DNA of 64,000 nucleotides, from NCBI GenBank assembly GCA_045110475.1, contig JBGCGC010000156.1:1-64000 (forward strand). Reading direction: 5' to 3'. How positions within the stretch are numbered: the stretch's first letter is position 1; the number at the start of each line of letters is the position of its first letter. The notes under the pieces were generated by a model, which saw only the letters and a list, made by a program, of their open reading frames with translations, was not told the origin of the DNA and searched no databases. Below are positions 8,707 to 17,098 of the stretch, in pieces. The translations under genes were made by a program, and so were the position numbers. The stretch is from Granulosicoccus sp045110475. GTDB lineage: Bacteria > Pseudomonadota > Gammaproteobacteria > Granulosicoccales > Granulosicoccaceae.

Positions 8707-10167
8707 ATGGTACAGCGGTTCACACGTTCGAGAAGCTACTCAGGGCATCGCAAAACAGGCATTTTGACCGTCGTGCTCCTAAGTGCATTAACTTTAGGCA
8801 CACAATCATCACCTGCACTAGCCACGGATGATATAGCCGCTCATGCTGGTGGTATTGAAGACCAGGCACCAGTGGATGCAGAGTCACTGGTGCCTGATAT
8901 TCTCGTCGGCTTGCTTACCCGGCAATCGGCTGACGTTAAAAACGATCTGGCCGTTATCAGAAACAATTGGCAGCCCGGAATGGCAATCATGCTCATGGAA
9001 ACGATCCAGTTTTCGCAAGACATCGTTCTGCGTGAGAGCCTTTTAAATGTGCTGGAAGAGATGACTGAACAGAGCCATGGCATGGATATGGATGATTGGT
9101 ATCAGTGGCTATGGTCTCGCGAGGAGCATCGGCATCCGCGGTATGCCTCTTTCAAGTCAAGACTGCATGCGTATCTTGATCCGCGGTTTTCTGCTTATTT
9201 CAATGATGGGCATGAATCACGTGTGCGCCTGGATGAAATACGCTGGGGTGGCGTAGCACAAGATGGCATACCGCCATTGCGCGATCCAGAAATGATTAAT
9301 GCTGCAGATGCCGACTATCTACAGGACACCAACATTGTGTTTGGCGTAGCCATCAATGGTGAGGCAAGAGCCTACCCGAAAAGAATTCTGGCGTGGCACG
9401 AAATGTTTGTGGATGACATCGGTGGAACTCGCTATGCAGGCGTTTACTGTACGTTGTGCGGTGCACTGATTCTCTATGAAACACAGGACGAGAATATCAA
9501 TCATGATCTGGGAACCAGTGGATTTCTCTACCGATCGAACAAGCTCATGTACGACAAAGCTACGCAAACACTATGGAATACGACTTGGGGCGAGCCTGTT
9601 GTCGGTCCATTGGTCAGTCAGGGGATACAACTGAAACGTAGCTATGTTGTGACCACTACCTGGGGTGAGTGGAGAAGGAGACATCCTGATACAACCGTGT
9701 TGTCCTTGAATACGGGTTACCAGCGCGACTACGGTGAGGGCGTTGCCTATCGTGATTACTTTGCGACTGATGAGTTGATGTTTACTGTGCCTACACTTGA
9801 TACTCGTCTGAAAAACAAGGACGAGATTCTGGCGCTTCAATTTCCTGATCTTGGCGATGAGAAGCTTGCGATCAGCGCTGATTTTCTTTCGAGGAACACC
9901 GTTTTTTCGGGTAATCTGGGCACACAGGCGTTTGTCGTGCTGACCGATACCAGTGGCGCCAATCGCGTGTACGAGACGCAGAATGTCACTTTTACCGAAT
10001 ACGATGGAGACACACAACTGCTTGATGCCGAGGGCCAACTCTGGACGCTTACTGAAGAGAGTCTGCTAACCTCAGATGGGCAGAATAACCTTTCTCGCTT
10101 GCCTGCTCACCGGGCTTTCTGGTTCGGATGGGTATCGGCATGGCACGATACCCGGCTAATCAAGTGA
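8707..10167 (+). CDS. Exported DUF3179 domain protein
   Basis: A signal peptide is clear: basic residues, a hydrophobic run near residues 18-32 and a likely cleavage after ALA near residue 39. The body has DUF3179 landmarks: YAGVYCTLCGALILYE with a CxxC pair, GFLYRSNKLMYD, TLWNTTWGEPVVG and GEWRRRHPDTTVLS. The N-terminal 150 residues after the signal are helical and not recognised. The function of DUF3179 proteins is unknown to me; export to the periplasm is an inference from the signal peptide. The 486-residue gene appears monocistronic. Confidence 0.85.
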   Translation: MVQRFTRSRSYSGHRKTGILTVVLLSALTLGTQSSPALATDDIAAHAGGIEDQAPVDAESLVPDILVGLLTRQSADVKNDLAVIRNNWQPGMAIMLMETIQFSQDIVLRESLLNVLEEMTEQSHGMDMDDWYQWLWSREEHRHPRYASFKSRLHAYLDPRFSAYFNDGHESRVRLDEIRWGGVAQDGIPPLRDPEMINAADADYLQDTNIVFGVAINGEARAYPKRILAWHEMFVDDIGGTRYAGVYCTLCGALILYETQDENINHDLGTSGFLYRSNKLMYDKATQTLWNTTWGEPVVGPLVSQGIQLKRSYVVTTTWGEWRRRHPDTTVLSLNTGYQRDYGEGVAYRDYFATDELMFTVPTLDTRLKNKDEILALQFPDLGDEKLAISADFLSRNTVFSGNLGTQAFVVLTDTSGANRVYETQNVTFTEYDGDTQLLDAEGQLWTLTEESLLTSDGQNNLSRLPAHRAFWFGWVSAWHDTRLIK

Positions 10168-10248
10168 TAACCGAAGATCCGCTGCGCTGATGCATCTGTG
10201 ACTTGGGTATACTCAAGCTTGTCATGGTAAACCGAACTGTCTGCACGT

Positions 10249-10995
10249 ATGTCTACTCAGCTGTCTGTCAATCTAAATGCCGTCGCTCAACTGCGTAATC
10301 GCCGAGACTTGCCTTGGCCAAGCGTTACCGGGATAGGCCGCATTGCGCTCGAAAACGGTGCTCACGGTCTTACCGTACATCCTCGCCCTGACCAACGACA
10401 TACCCGATTTACTGATGTTGCTGAATTACGGGCTCTGATTGACAATGAGTTTCCACATTGTGAGTTCAATGTGGAAGGCTTTCCCACCGAGGATTTCCTG
10501 CAACTCGTTGAAAAGAACCGACCTGAGCAAGTGACGCTTGTTCCTGATGACCCATCTCAGGCTACATCAGACCACGGCTGGGATTTTCAGAAGACGCACA
10601 ATATGCTGTCACCTATCATAGAACGCTTACAGTCGGCGGGTATACGTGTTTCTCTGTTTTCTGACGCTGATGTTGGCCAATTGAACTGGGCGCGCGACAC
10701 CGGCTGTGATCGTATCGAGCTGTATACCGGACCGTTTGGCGCAACCTATGCTGACGCGAGTGCCATGCAGCATGAGCTTGAACTTCTCGGTGCAACAGCC
10801 GATGCAGCCATCGCTATGGGGCTGGGTGTCAACGCCGGCCATGATCTTACCGTCGCCAACCTGCCGCCCTTGGTAAAACGTATTCCCCAGCTTGCCGAAG
10901 TGTCAATAGGACATGGTTTGACAGCAGACGCTATAGAATATGGAATGGCAACAACGGTAAAGCGTTTCCTTAACGCATGTCAGGGTTTGTCCTGA
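10249..10995 (+). CDS. pdxJ: Pyridoxine 5'-phosphate synthase
   Basis: PdxJ condenses 3-amino-1-hydroxyacetone phosphate with 1-deoxy-xylulose 5-phosphate to make pyridoxine 5'-phosphate. This 248-residue TIM barrel has LSVNLNAVAQLRN at the start and GLTVHPRPDQRHTR at the first active-site segment. Later segments are FNVEGFPTEDFL, TLVPDDP, SLFSDAD, RIELYTGPF, GLGVNAGHDL and EVSIGHGL. The HPRPDQRH form differs from the HLREDRRH form of E. coli and belongs, as far as I recall, to a second PdxJ branch. It stands alone, without acpS or pdxA. Confidence 0.92.
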   Translation: MSTQLSVNLNAVAQLRNRRDLPWPSVTGIGRIALENGAHGLTVHPRPDQRHTRFTDVAELRALIDNEFPHCEFNVEGFPTEDFLQLVEKNRPEQVTLVPDDPSQATSDHGWDFQKTHNMLSPIIERLQSAGIRVSLFSDADVGQLNWARDTGCDRIELYTGPFGATYADASAMQHELELLGATADAAIAMGLGVNAGHDLTVANLPPLVKRIPQLAEVSIGHGLTADAIEYGMATTVKRFLNACQGLS

Positions 10996-11154
10996 CTTGC
11001 TAGCTTTTCCCGTCTTGACTTTCGTATAGCGAATCCGAAAAAAGCCAATATTTTAAGGCCTTTGTTATTTCGCTATACTTTTTATCGTATCTGTCTTATT
11101 GAAAGGCGTCACACCTTATACATAGACTTTGTACCTCATTCATTGTGCAGGTAC

Positions 11155-11796
11155 ATGACTATGTCTACGTTAATATCTCATTTCGAATTACTGTTTAAAG
11201 ATCAGGCCCCAGTTATTGGTATCGAGGTTGAAACTGTTCTTCAAGGCTACTTTCTTGAATTGACCAATCTGGAAGAAAGAGATTTTCTCTATAACATCGA
11301 ATTTGTTGCATTGGCATCAAATAACGGATCAGCCAACAGACAGCTGGATAACAACACTATCGCAATTCTGGATAATCCGGGAGCGCCAGAAAACGATAAC
11401 GTATTTGGCCAACTGAATCTGGTCGATTCTGACGGACCATTGAACACCTATAGTCCGACTGATTTATCTCTACGCATTGCCGCTGGTGCAACTGCGTTGG
11501 TGGTGGTTATTCCGCAAGTCATCCCATTCATGGGTGATGCCATGGCGGTTGATCGTGACTTTGAGGTACGTGGATACGTGCAGCTTTCATTGCCACCGTT
11601 TGATGGTGAAACGCAAAGCAATCGTCCTGTTAACGTAATGGTTTCTCCACAGAATCGAGCGACCTTCTATACGTTTCCTAACACGGGTAATTTTAGTGGC
11701 GGCATGTTGCGCAATCAGACACAGACGTCGCTGCCTACGGGTAACGGTGGTTGTATCCAGTCGATTGAACCATCAGATGTCACTATGCCAGCATGA
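11155..11796 (+). CDS. Hypothetical protein, beta-rich
   Basis: I do not recognise this 213-residue protein. It starts MTMSTLISHF and is rich in beta-strand-like segments and acidic and asparagine residues. A hydrophobic stretch, ALVVVIPQVIPFMGDAMA, lies in the middle and is too short and mixed for a confident membrane helix. There is no signal peptide. The C-terminus is low in complexity (TFPNTGNFSGGML, TSLPTGNGG). I chose the ATG at 11155 (an ATG at 11161 is equally possible) because the residues encoded upstream look non-coding and a GCAGG lies just before it. A perfect hairpin follows the stop. Confidence 0.6.
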   Translation: MTMSTLISHFELLFKDQAPVIGIEVETVLQGYFLELTNLEERDFLYNIEFVALASNNGSANRQLDNNTIAILDNPGAPENDNVFGQLNLVDSDGPLNTYSPTDLSLRIAAGATALVVVIPQVIPFMGDAMAVDRDFEVRGYVQLSLPPFDGETQSNRPVNVMVSPQNRATFYTFPNTGNFSGGMLRNQTQTSLPTGNGGCIQSIEPSDVTMPA

Positions 11797-11818
11797 CCAA
11801 TGCAGGTAAATCGTACCT

Positions 11819-11853
11819 ATCGGCTCGGGTTTGTAGCGAACGCCCGAGCCGAT
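11819..11853 (+). terminator. Perfect 11-bp stem hairpin
   Basis: The arms 11819-11829 and 11843-11853 are exact reverse complements of 11 bases with a 13-base loop. It lies 22 bases after the stop of the preceding gene. There is no T-run after it, so it may stop transcription with help from Rho, or protect the 3' end. It also lies about 50 bases before the yceI-like start. Confidence 0.6.
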
Positions 11854-11901
11854 GCGTAAGACGCTATACTGCCTGTGCGCCAGCTTACAACAGGTATCCC
11901 C

Positions 11902-12504
11902 ATGTTCAAGATGTCCATAGCCAGAGCAAGCCTTTGCAGCAGTCTCTTACTAGCCGTCTGCTTTTCACCGTCATGGGCTGCAGCTCAGCGCTATTCACTG
12001 GATCCTGAGCACACGACGGTCGCGTTCCTCGTCGATCACATCGGGTTCGCAAAGACATTGGGTTTGTTTACCGAGGTATCCGGTTCGCTTTCTTTCGATC
12101 AGGAGGCCGGCACAGTCACGGATATTGCCATTTCCGTTGCAACCAGCAGCGTCAATACCGCTCACGAGGCGCGAGACAAACATGTGCGAAACAAGGACTT
12201 TCTCAATGTCGATGCTTTCCCACAAATGACATTCAACGCAGCTTCTGCATCCGTTGGTGAAAACGGGGTTGGTGAAATTGCTGGTGAATTGACACTACTG
12301 GGAAATACCTTGCCGCTGATATTAAGCGTAAAACTGAACAAGGCGGATAACTATCCGTTTGGGCACAAGCGCTTTACGCTGGGCGTTTCTGCGTCGGCTG
12401 AGCTCAACAGAAGCGACTATGGCATGGACTACGGTGTTGCCAATGCCCTGGTGGGCGATAAGGTGACACTTATTATCGAAACAGAAGCAATTCAGGACAA
12501 ATAG
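11902..12504 (+). CDS. YceI family periplasmic protein
   Basis: The 200-residue protein has a Sec signal peptide (hydrophobic run near residues 10-25, cleavage near SWAAAQ). It is followed by the YceI opening YSLDPEHTTVAFLVDHIGF. Internal landmarks are SVNTAHEARDKHVRNKDFLN and FPQMTF, both typical. YceI proteins form a lipocalin-like barrel that binds long isoprenoid or similar lipids in the periplasm. The ATG at 11902 gives a clean signal peptide; an upstream in-frame start would spoil it. It stands alone, although the next gene begins 106 bases on in the same direction. Confidence 0.9.
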   Translation: MFKMSIARASLCSSLLLAVCFSPSWAAAQRYSLDPEHTTVAFLVDHIGFAKTLGLFTEVSGSLSFDQEAGTVTDIAISVATSSVNTAHEARDKHVRNKDFLNVDAFPQMTFNAASASVGENGVGEIAGELTLLGNTLPLILSVKLNKADNYPFGHKRFTLGVSASAELNRSDYGMDYGVANALVGDKVTLIIETEAIQDK

Positions 12505-12610
12505 TTGCGTTTGGAAGAAAATAAACCGGTTGACGTCTGGCTGATGTCTCACCGGGTTTTACGTGGAAAAAACAGATCGCCGGGGATGATACGCACACAA
12601 CAGAGGCCTG

Positions 12611-13594
12611 GTGACAACCGATATGCCAATGGAGAGTCATAAGCGATTTTCCCGGTTGTATGGCAAGCTATCGCCGTCAGCGGTTAAATCTTGCAAAGTG
12701 CTTTTTGCTGCGGCGTTATTGTTGCTATTGGCATTGTTCGTTGATGTGCAAGAAGCAGTAGATCAGTTGAAATTGACGGATTGGCGTTGGTTGGTGCCAG
12801 CCTGTTTGCTTGTACAGATACAGGTTGTATTGTCTGCCCTGCGATGGAAAATTACGGCTAACCGTCTGGGCCAGTCTCTGTCAACGAGCCGAGCTATATC
12901 TGAATACTACCTGACCACTGTTGCAAATCTGAGTCTGCCTGGCGGTATTACCGGAGATGCAGCACGGGTGTACCGCAATCGACAGCCGCTAGCACTTGGT
13001 GTGTCCATGCAAAGCGTTGTGATTGAGCGGCTTGCCGGACAGCTTGCCTTGTTAATTGTCAGTGTTATCGGCTGGTTACTTTGGCCTGTATTGATGCAGG
13101 GTGGGGCGCCCGACGTTGCTCTGCGTATCCTGAGTATCACTCTGGCGGTGATTTTGATACTTGCGCTGACCATCGTATTGATTATCCGATTCGCTCCTGA
13201 CTGGATTACCCGCTCAGTGGTGGACTATGGGCCAGCTTTTTACATTGCCTGGTGGTCAGATCGGCAATGGATTGCGCAGAGCACTATTAGTCTGGCCATA
13301 GTGTCGACGTACCTGTTTATCTTTCTGTTCAGCTCTTATGCAGTACAAGCGCCGTTGTCGATACCAGCAATGATGACGCTGGTACCGTTGGTGCTGTTAA
13401 GCATGTTGATCCCCTTGTCGATCGGCGGCCTCGGTATCCGAGAGGCTGCTGCTGCCGTTTTGTGGCCGCTGGCAGGGCTGACTTCTGAAGCGGGTATTGC
13501 AACCAGCGTCGTCTACGCAATGATATCGCTGTTTGCCTGCTTGCCAGGGCTAGTGTTGCTGGTTTGGCATTCGCGTGTGGCGCCTGCGAAATAG
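12611..13594 (+). CDS. YbhN/UPF0104-type flippase-like membrane protein
   Basis: This integral membrane protein of 327 residues has about eight hydrophobic helices. It shows lysylphosphatidylglycerol synthase transmembrane-region landmarks: LSLPGGITGDAARVYR and IERLAGQLALL, and later LIPLSIGGLGIREAAAAVL. There is no MprF-type synthase domain, so it is the stand-alone flippase-like form. The family is thought to move lipid-linked molecules across the inner membrane. The GTG at 12611 follows AGAGG; an ATG at 12623 is an alternative. Its 3' end overlaps the convergent CDP-alcohol phosphatidyltransferase gene by 45 bases. Together with that gene it hints at a lipid-linked product of the surrounding cluster. 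Confidence 0.85.
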   Translation: MTTDMPMESHKRFSRLYGKLSPSAVKSCKVLFAAALLLLLALFVDVQEAVDQLKLTDWRWLVPACLLVQIQVVLSALRWKITANRLGQSLSTSRAISEYYLTTVANLSLPGGITGDAARVYRNRQPLALGVSMQSVVIERLAGQLALLIVSVIGWLLWPVLMQGGAPDVALRILSITLAVILILALTIVLIIRFAPDWITRSVVDYGPAFYIAWWSDRQWIAQSTISLAIVSTYLFIFLFSSYAVQAPLSIPAMMTLVPLVLLSMLIPLSIGGLGIREAAAAVLWPLAGLTSEAGIATSVVYAMISLFACLPGLVLLVWHSRVAPAK

Positions 13595-14401
13595 CCAGTA
13601 CACATCGGTAGTAAAGGAGTAGCTGAGACAAAGCAGTGCGGCTGCACCGACGATGGATGCCTGCAGTGATGATAGCCAGGGGCAAAGCATCAAACACAAG
13701 GCCCCCACCTGGATGACACACACTGTTTTTCGACGCATGGATGGATAAAGTTCTGCACGCAGGAAATCCAGCCAGAGTGCGGCTCCAAGAAACGCGTAGC
13801 GCATCACGCCCAATGCAAGTACCCATTCGCCAACGTGCCCTGATTGCCAAATAAACACGGTGATAACCAGAGCCAGCAGTGCGTCAGTCTCCATATCAAA
13901 CCGTGCACCAAATGCTGAACACATACCCGTTTTCCTTGCAAGGAAGCCATCAACTCCATCCAGACACAAGGTGATTGTTGCTGTAATGGCTATTGCCCAC
14001 ATCCAATTGCTGGAATCGATCACAGCAGCTACAGGTATCAGGCCGGCGAGCAATGCGGTGGCCAGTGCACGGGCAGTGGTGACGACATTTGCATAACCAA
14101 ATTGGGTGAATTGATGTTGGCTGCAGAAAATCCAGATTAACAGTGCGATGACAGTCCATAAAGACAGCGATACAAGCGCGCAAGCAAGCTTGTATTCTGG
14201 TGTGGAGGCGAACAGAAATAACTGGATAACAAGGAGCGAAAGGGTCGCTAATGACAGCGTCGCGGCTGAGCCTGCTGGTTTTTCTGTCGCCTGGTTCACG
14301 TGTGAGGCAGGCTCTGTGAAGGCAGCATCCAGCGTTGCTTGTTGAACCGCCGCCGAGCGTTTGATCGTGTCAGACTGTTTGTTCAACCCGCTGTGTCGCA
14401 A
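13550..14401 (-). CDS. CDP-alcohol phosphatidyltransferase family protein
   Basis: The complete catalytic signature of the family is present near residue 145: DGVDGFLARKTGM, then GARFDMETD, with all four aspartates, the AR pair and the glycine. These enzymes transfer a phospho-substituent from a CDP-activated donor to an alcohol, usually making phospholipids. The 283-residue protein has several membrane helices. The first 45 or so residues are hydrophilic and not recognised. Its start overlaps the end of the upstream ribA-like gene by 19 bases, so the two are translationally coupled. The acceptor alcohol cannot be deduced. Confidence 0.88.
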   Translation of the reverse strand: MRHSGLNKQSDTIKRSAAVQQATLDAAFTEPASHVNQATEKPAGSAATLSLATLSLLVIQLFLFASTPEYKLACALVSLSLWTVIALLIWIFCSQHQFTQFGYANVVTTARALATALLAGLIPVAAVIDSSNWMWAIAITATITLCLDGVDGFLARKTGMCSAFGARFDMETDALLALVITVFIWQSGHVGEWVLALGVMRYAFLGAALWLDFLRAELYPSMRRKTVCVIQVGALCLMLCPWLSSLQASIVGAAALLCLSYSFTTDVYWLFRRRHTRMPNQQH

Positions 14402-15564
14402 CTGGCCATGTGACCCGCACGTTCTCGCTTTGTCTTGAGGTAACGGGCATTGTGTGCGTTGACTGTGGCGGGTGAGGGTACCCGGCTTTGCACACGGACA
14501 CCCTGCTGTCGAAGTGCCTCAATTTTCAGAGGATTGTTAGTCATCAGGTTAACAGAGTCTATTCCCAGTTCGTCCAGCATGAAAACTGCCGCCTGGTAAC
14601 ATCGTTCGTCGGACTCAAAGCCTAGATGATGGTTGGCTTCGATGGTGTCCAGTCCTTGATCCTGAAGCTGATAGGCAAGCAATTTACTGGCGAGGCCGAT
14701 TCCACGTCCCTCTTGTGAAACGTACAGAACGACACCGCCGTCACTTTCAGCCATGCTGCTGATGGCACGCTGGAGCTGTTCTCCGCAATCACATTTCATA
14801 CTTCCCAGAATATCACCGGTCAGACAGGAAGAATGGATTCGAACCGTCACTGTGGCCGAAAAATCGGGTTGTCCCACGGTAATAGCGACATGTTCTGCGC
14901 TTCCATGTCGCTCGCGAAAAACTGTCAGCTCGACACTTTTGGCTGTAGCCAATGGAATGCGTGCGGAACTTAACTTCATGAGTTTGCCACTTTGGTCAAT
15001 ATAGTCAGTTGCAAGCTGTGTGCTGACACTAAGCATGTCGGCAGGTCGTGTGCGCGCCACGTACATGATGAAAGCAGGCAAGGCATGAGCGTGGTGTGCA
15101 AGATTCAGGGCAGCCTGGGCCTGTTGAAGCTTGTCAGGATCGCGGTTTTTGCGAGTGGACAAATCGGGTGTGGTGGCCTGTGAGCCACCGCCAGGATGCA
15201 AGCTGACCAGCCCATCACTTCGTGTATGTGACCTTGGGTTGAGTCCCGCCCAGTTGTAGATCATCTGCGCCGGGATATCCGCCTCAAGTTGCAGACAAAT
15301 GGCGTTGTTGTCGACGATAAGGTTTAGCGCACGCGCTCGTGGTCGTGACAACACAAGCACGCAGTCATGCTGTGCAATCAATGCCGTTAGATCGGACTCA
15401 CGTAGTGTCTCCACGAGCTGGACAATATGACAAGCATCGCTGGTAATTTGCGAGCCATAGGAGGGCTCCGTCAATGCGATTGCCCTGCCACGTTGCAATT
15501 CGGCAATGCAACGTTCGGCGTCAATAAAAGCCTGTGCAGTGGAAGATTTGACAGGTATATCCAT
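14383..15564 (-). CDS. ribA: GTP cyclohydrolase II with extra N-terminal domain
   Basis: The C-terminal 190 residues are a complete GTP cyclohydrolase II, which opens the imidazole ring of GTP to give a diaminopyrimidine ribosyl phosphate. The zinc cysteines are in SSCLTGDILGSMKCDCGEQL. The catalytic and GTP-binding segments are YVSQEGRGIGL, LQDQGLDTIEANHHLGF and LMTNNPLKIEAL. The first 190 residues are not a DHBP synthase (RibB) domain that I can recognise, although they occupy its place in RibBA proteins. I chose the ATG at 15564 over a TTG three codons upstream. The gene is divergent from the RibD-like reductase and leads into the CDP-alcohol phosphatidyltransferase gene. No ribB, ribE or ribH is nearby, which argues against general riboflavin supply. 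Confidence 0.88.
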   Translation of the reverse strand: MDIPVKSSTAQAFIDAERCIAELQRGRAIALTEPSYGSQITSDACHIVQLVETLRESDLTALIAQHDCVLVLSRPRARALNLIVDNNAICLQLEADIPAQMIYNWAGLNPRSHTRSDGLVSLHPGGGSQATTPDLSTRKNRDPDKLQQAQAALNLAHHAHALPAFIMYVARTRPADMLSVSTQLATDYIDQSGKLMKLSSARIPLATAKSVELTVFRERHGSAEHVAITVGQPDFSATVTVRIHSSCLTGDILGSMKCDCGEQLQRAISSMAESDGGVVLYVSQEGRGIGLASKLLAYQLQDQGLDTIEANHHLGFESDERCYQAAVFMLDELGIDSVNLMTNNPLKIEALRQQGVRVQSRVPSPATVNAHNARYLKTKRERAGHMASCDTAG

Positions 15565-15783
15565 ATTTATCAATCACGAACCCGTGTATAGGAGGCAGGT
15601 TTTGTTAACAAGTGGCAGTGTGTGGTGTATACGGATCGCCATACTACTTTGGTTTTTCTCAGGACCACCGACACAGTACGCAGCATCAAAAATCATAAAG
15701 ACTGTTCAGATCAGTTGTGTCTGTGAAGTGTGGGGCGTGGCACACTACGGACTGTTGTGAATCGCAACCGAAGAGCGATCAGT

Positions 15784-16842
15784 ATGGACGGACATGACAT
15801 TGGAAAATTATCACATCTGCAAGCGGAATCGCTGGCCTGGCAAATTCTACTGACTGCTCGTGAAGTGCTCGCCCGTCCCGGTGAAGACGCTGTGTGGCTT
15901 TGCCATGATAACGAAACTGGCAAGGTACGCAGCACTGATAAATGTGACGAGTCAGCGTGGCTGTGGTTAAACGAAAATGGAGTATGGAGCTGCAGACGGG
16001 ATCTTCCACAGATTTGCAGGAATGCCTTTGATCTCTATCTACCCGCGTTGGGCAACAGGCTTCACAACGCTTGCGTCATCGCCCACCTCGGGCAGAGCAT
16101 TGATGCAAGAATTGCTACCAGCAATGGGGACTCCTTTTATGTGACGGGTGAGGAGAATCGCAAGCATCTTCACTGTCTTCGTGCATTGTGTGATGCGATT
16201 ATTGTCGGATCTGGAACGGTGATCGCAGATGATCCGCAGCTGACCACCCGAGCAGTACCCGGTATGAATCCGGTTCGCGTTATTCTTGATTCTCGTGCGC
16301 GACTAAAGGGTGATTTGAAAGTATTCAATGATGGTCAGGCTCGCACCATTGTTGTTCATCAATCGTCGGTCAAGCTTGAAGAGCGACCAATGAGTTTTGG
16401 TCCACTGATCAAGAACCGTGATGGCGGTACTGGTAGTCAGGTGGAGCGTTGGGTAGTCCCGGATTCAGACAACAGTCTGTCAACCAGTCGTCTTGTTGAT
16501 TTTTTGCAATACAGGGGTTTGCGCAGGCTGTTTGTAGAGGGCGGGGGAATCACTGTGAGCAGGTTCTTCGAGGAGCGTGCACTGGATAGATTGCATGTGG
16601 CCGTCGCGCCATTGCTGGTGGGTGAAGGCACGCAGGCCCTGCAACTGGCAGGCGCGGAAAAAATGCTGGCAGCACATCGTCCTCCTTGTGCAATTTATCG
16701 AATGGGTGAAGATATTCTCTGGGATTTCGATGTCAGTTCTATGAAAAACGAAACCGATCTGGACGCTACAGCGGATGTCGATACAGGCTCAATCAAGGTC
16801 TGCGAAAAGGTCTCACGATTACCGCTTGAACGCTTGATTTAA
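15784..16842 (+). CDS. RibD C-terminal-type reductase without deaminase domain
   Basis: Residues from about 95 onward form a RibD_C/dihydrofolate-reductase-like domain: VIAHLGQSIDARIAT, CDAIIVGSGTVIADDPQLT, RVILDSRARL, RLFVEGGGITVSRFFE and LDRLHVAVAPLLVGEG. These enzymes reduce the ribose of the GTP cyclohydrolase II product to ribityl with NADPH. The N-terminal 95 residues contain no HAE or PCxxC zinc motif, so the deaminase half of normal bacterial RibD is absent. The order resembles archaeal and fungal pathways, where reduction precedes deamination. The ATG at 15784 gives a 352-residue protein; an upstream in-frame GTG or TTG is less likely. It shares the 219-base divergent region with the ribA-like gene. 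Confidence 0.85.
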   Translation: MDGHDIGKLSHLQAESLAWQILLTAREVLARPGEDAVWLCHDNETGKVRSTDKCDESAWLWLNENGVWSCRRDLPQICRNAFDLYLPALGNRLHNACVIAHLGQSIDARIATSNGDSFYVTGEENRKHLHCLRALCDAIIVGSGTVIADDPQLTTRAVPGMNPVRVILDSRARLKGDLKVFNDGQARTIVVHQSSVKLEERPMSFGPLIKNRDGGTGSQVERWVVPDSDNSLSTSRLVDFLQYRGLRRLFVEGGGITVSRFFEERALDRLHVAVAPLLVGEGTQALQLAGAEKMLAAHRPPCAIYRMGEDILWDFDVSSMKNETDLDATADVDTGSIKVCEKVSRLPLERLI

Positions 16843-16844
16843 GG

Positions 16845-16871
16845 CAAGCGAAATTTGATCTTATTCGCTTG
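16845..16871 (+). terminator. Likely terminator of the RibD-like gene
   Basis: CAAGCGAA at 16845-16852 pairs perfectly with 16864-16871 around an 11-base loop, two bases after the stop codon. A T-rich stretch begins about 9 bases later and reaches six Ts near 16885. The spacing is longer than ideal, so this is a moderate call. Confidence 0.5.
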
Positions 16872-17098
16872 AACGTGGTTTATCCTTTTTTACCCACTCG
16901 CAGAGACAATTATTTAAGACAGCCAGTGCAGACTATCAGTCAAGACAATCCTTTTAGTAGGCAATGGCACTAATATAATGGGTAGCGATTGCTCTATTCT
17001 CGTTGACCGAGGCGTCCAGAGTGTGGATGATATAAGAGATGCCATATTCGCCAGTTCTGGTACCGCCCTTTTTCCAGCTTACCGAGTAATGTCAAACC

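Noticed and set aside
14383..16842. Standard riboflavin operon
   Set aside because: Only GTP cyclohydrolase II and a reductase are present, divergent from each other, without ribB, ribE, ribH or a deaminase, and no FMN riboswitch pattern could be seen in the 219 bases between them.
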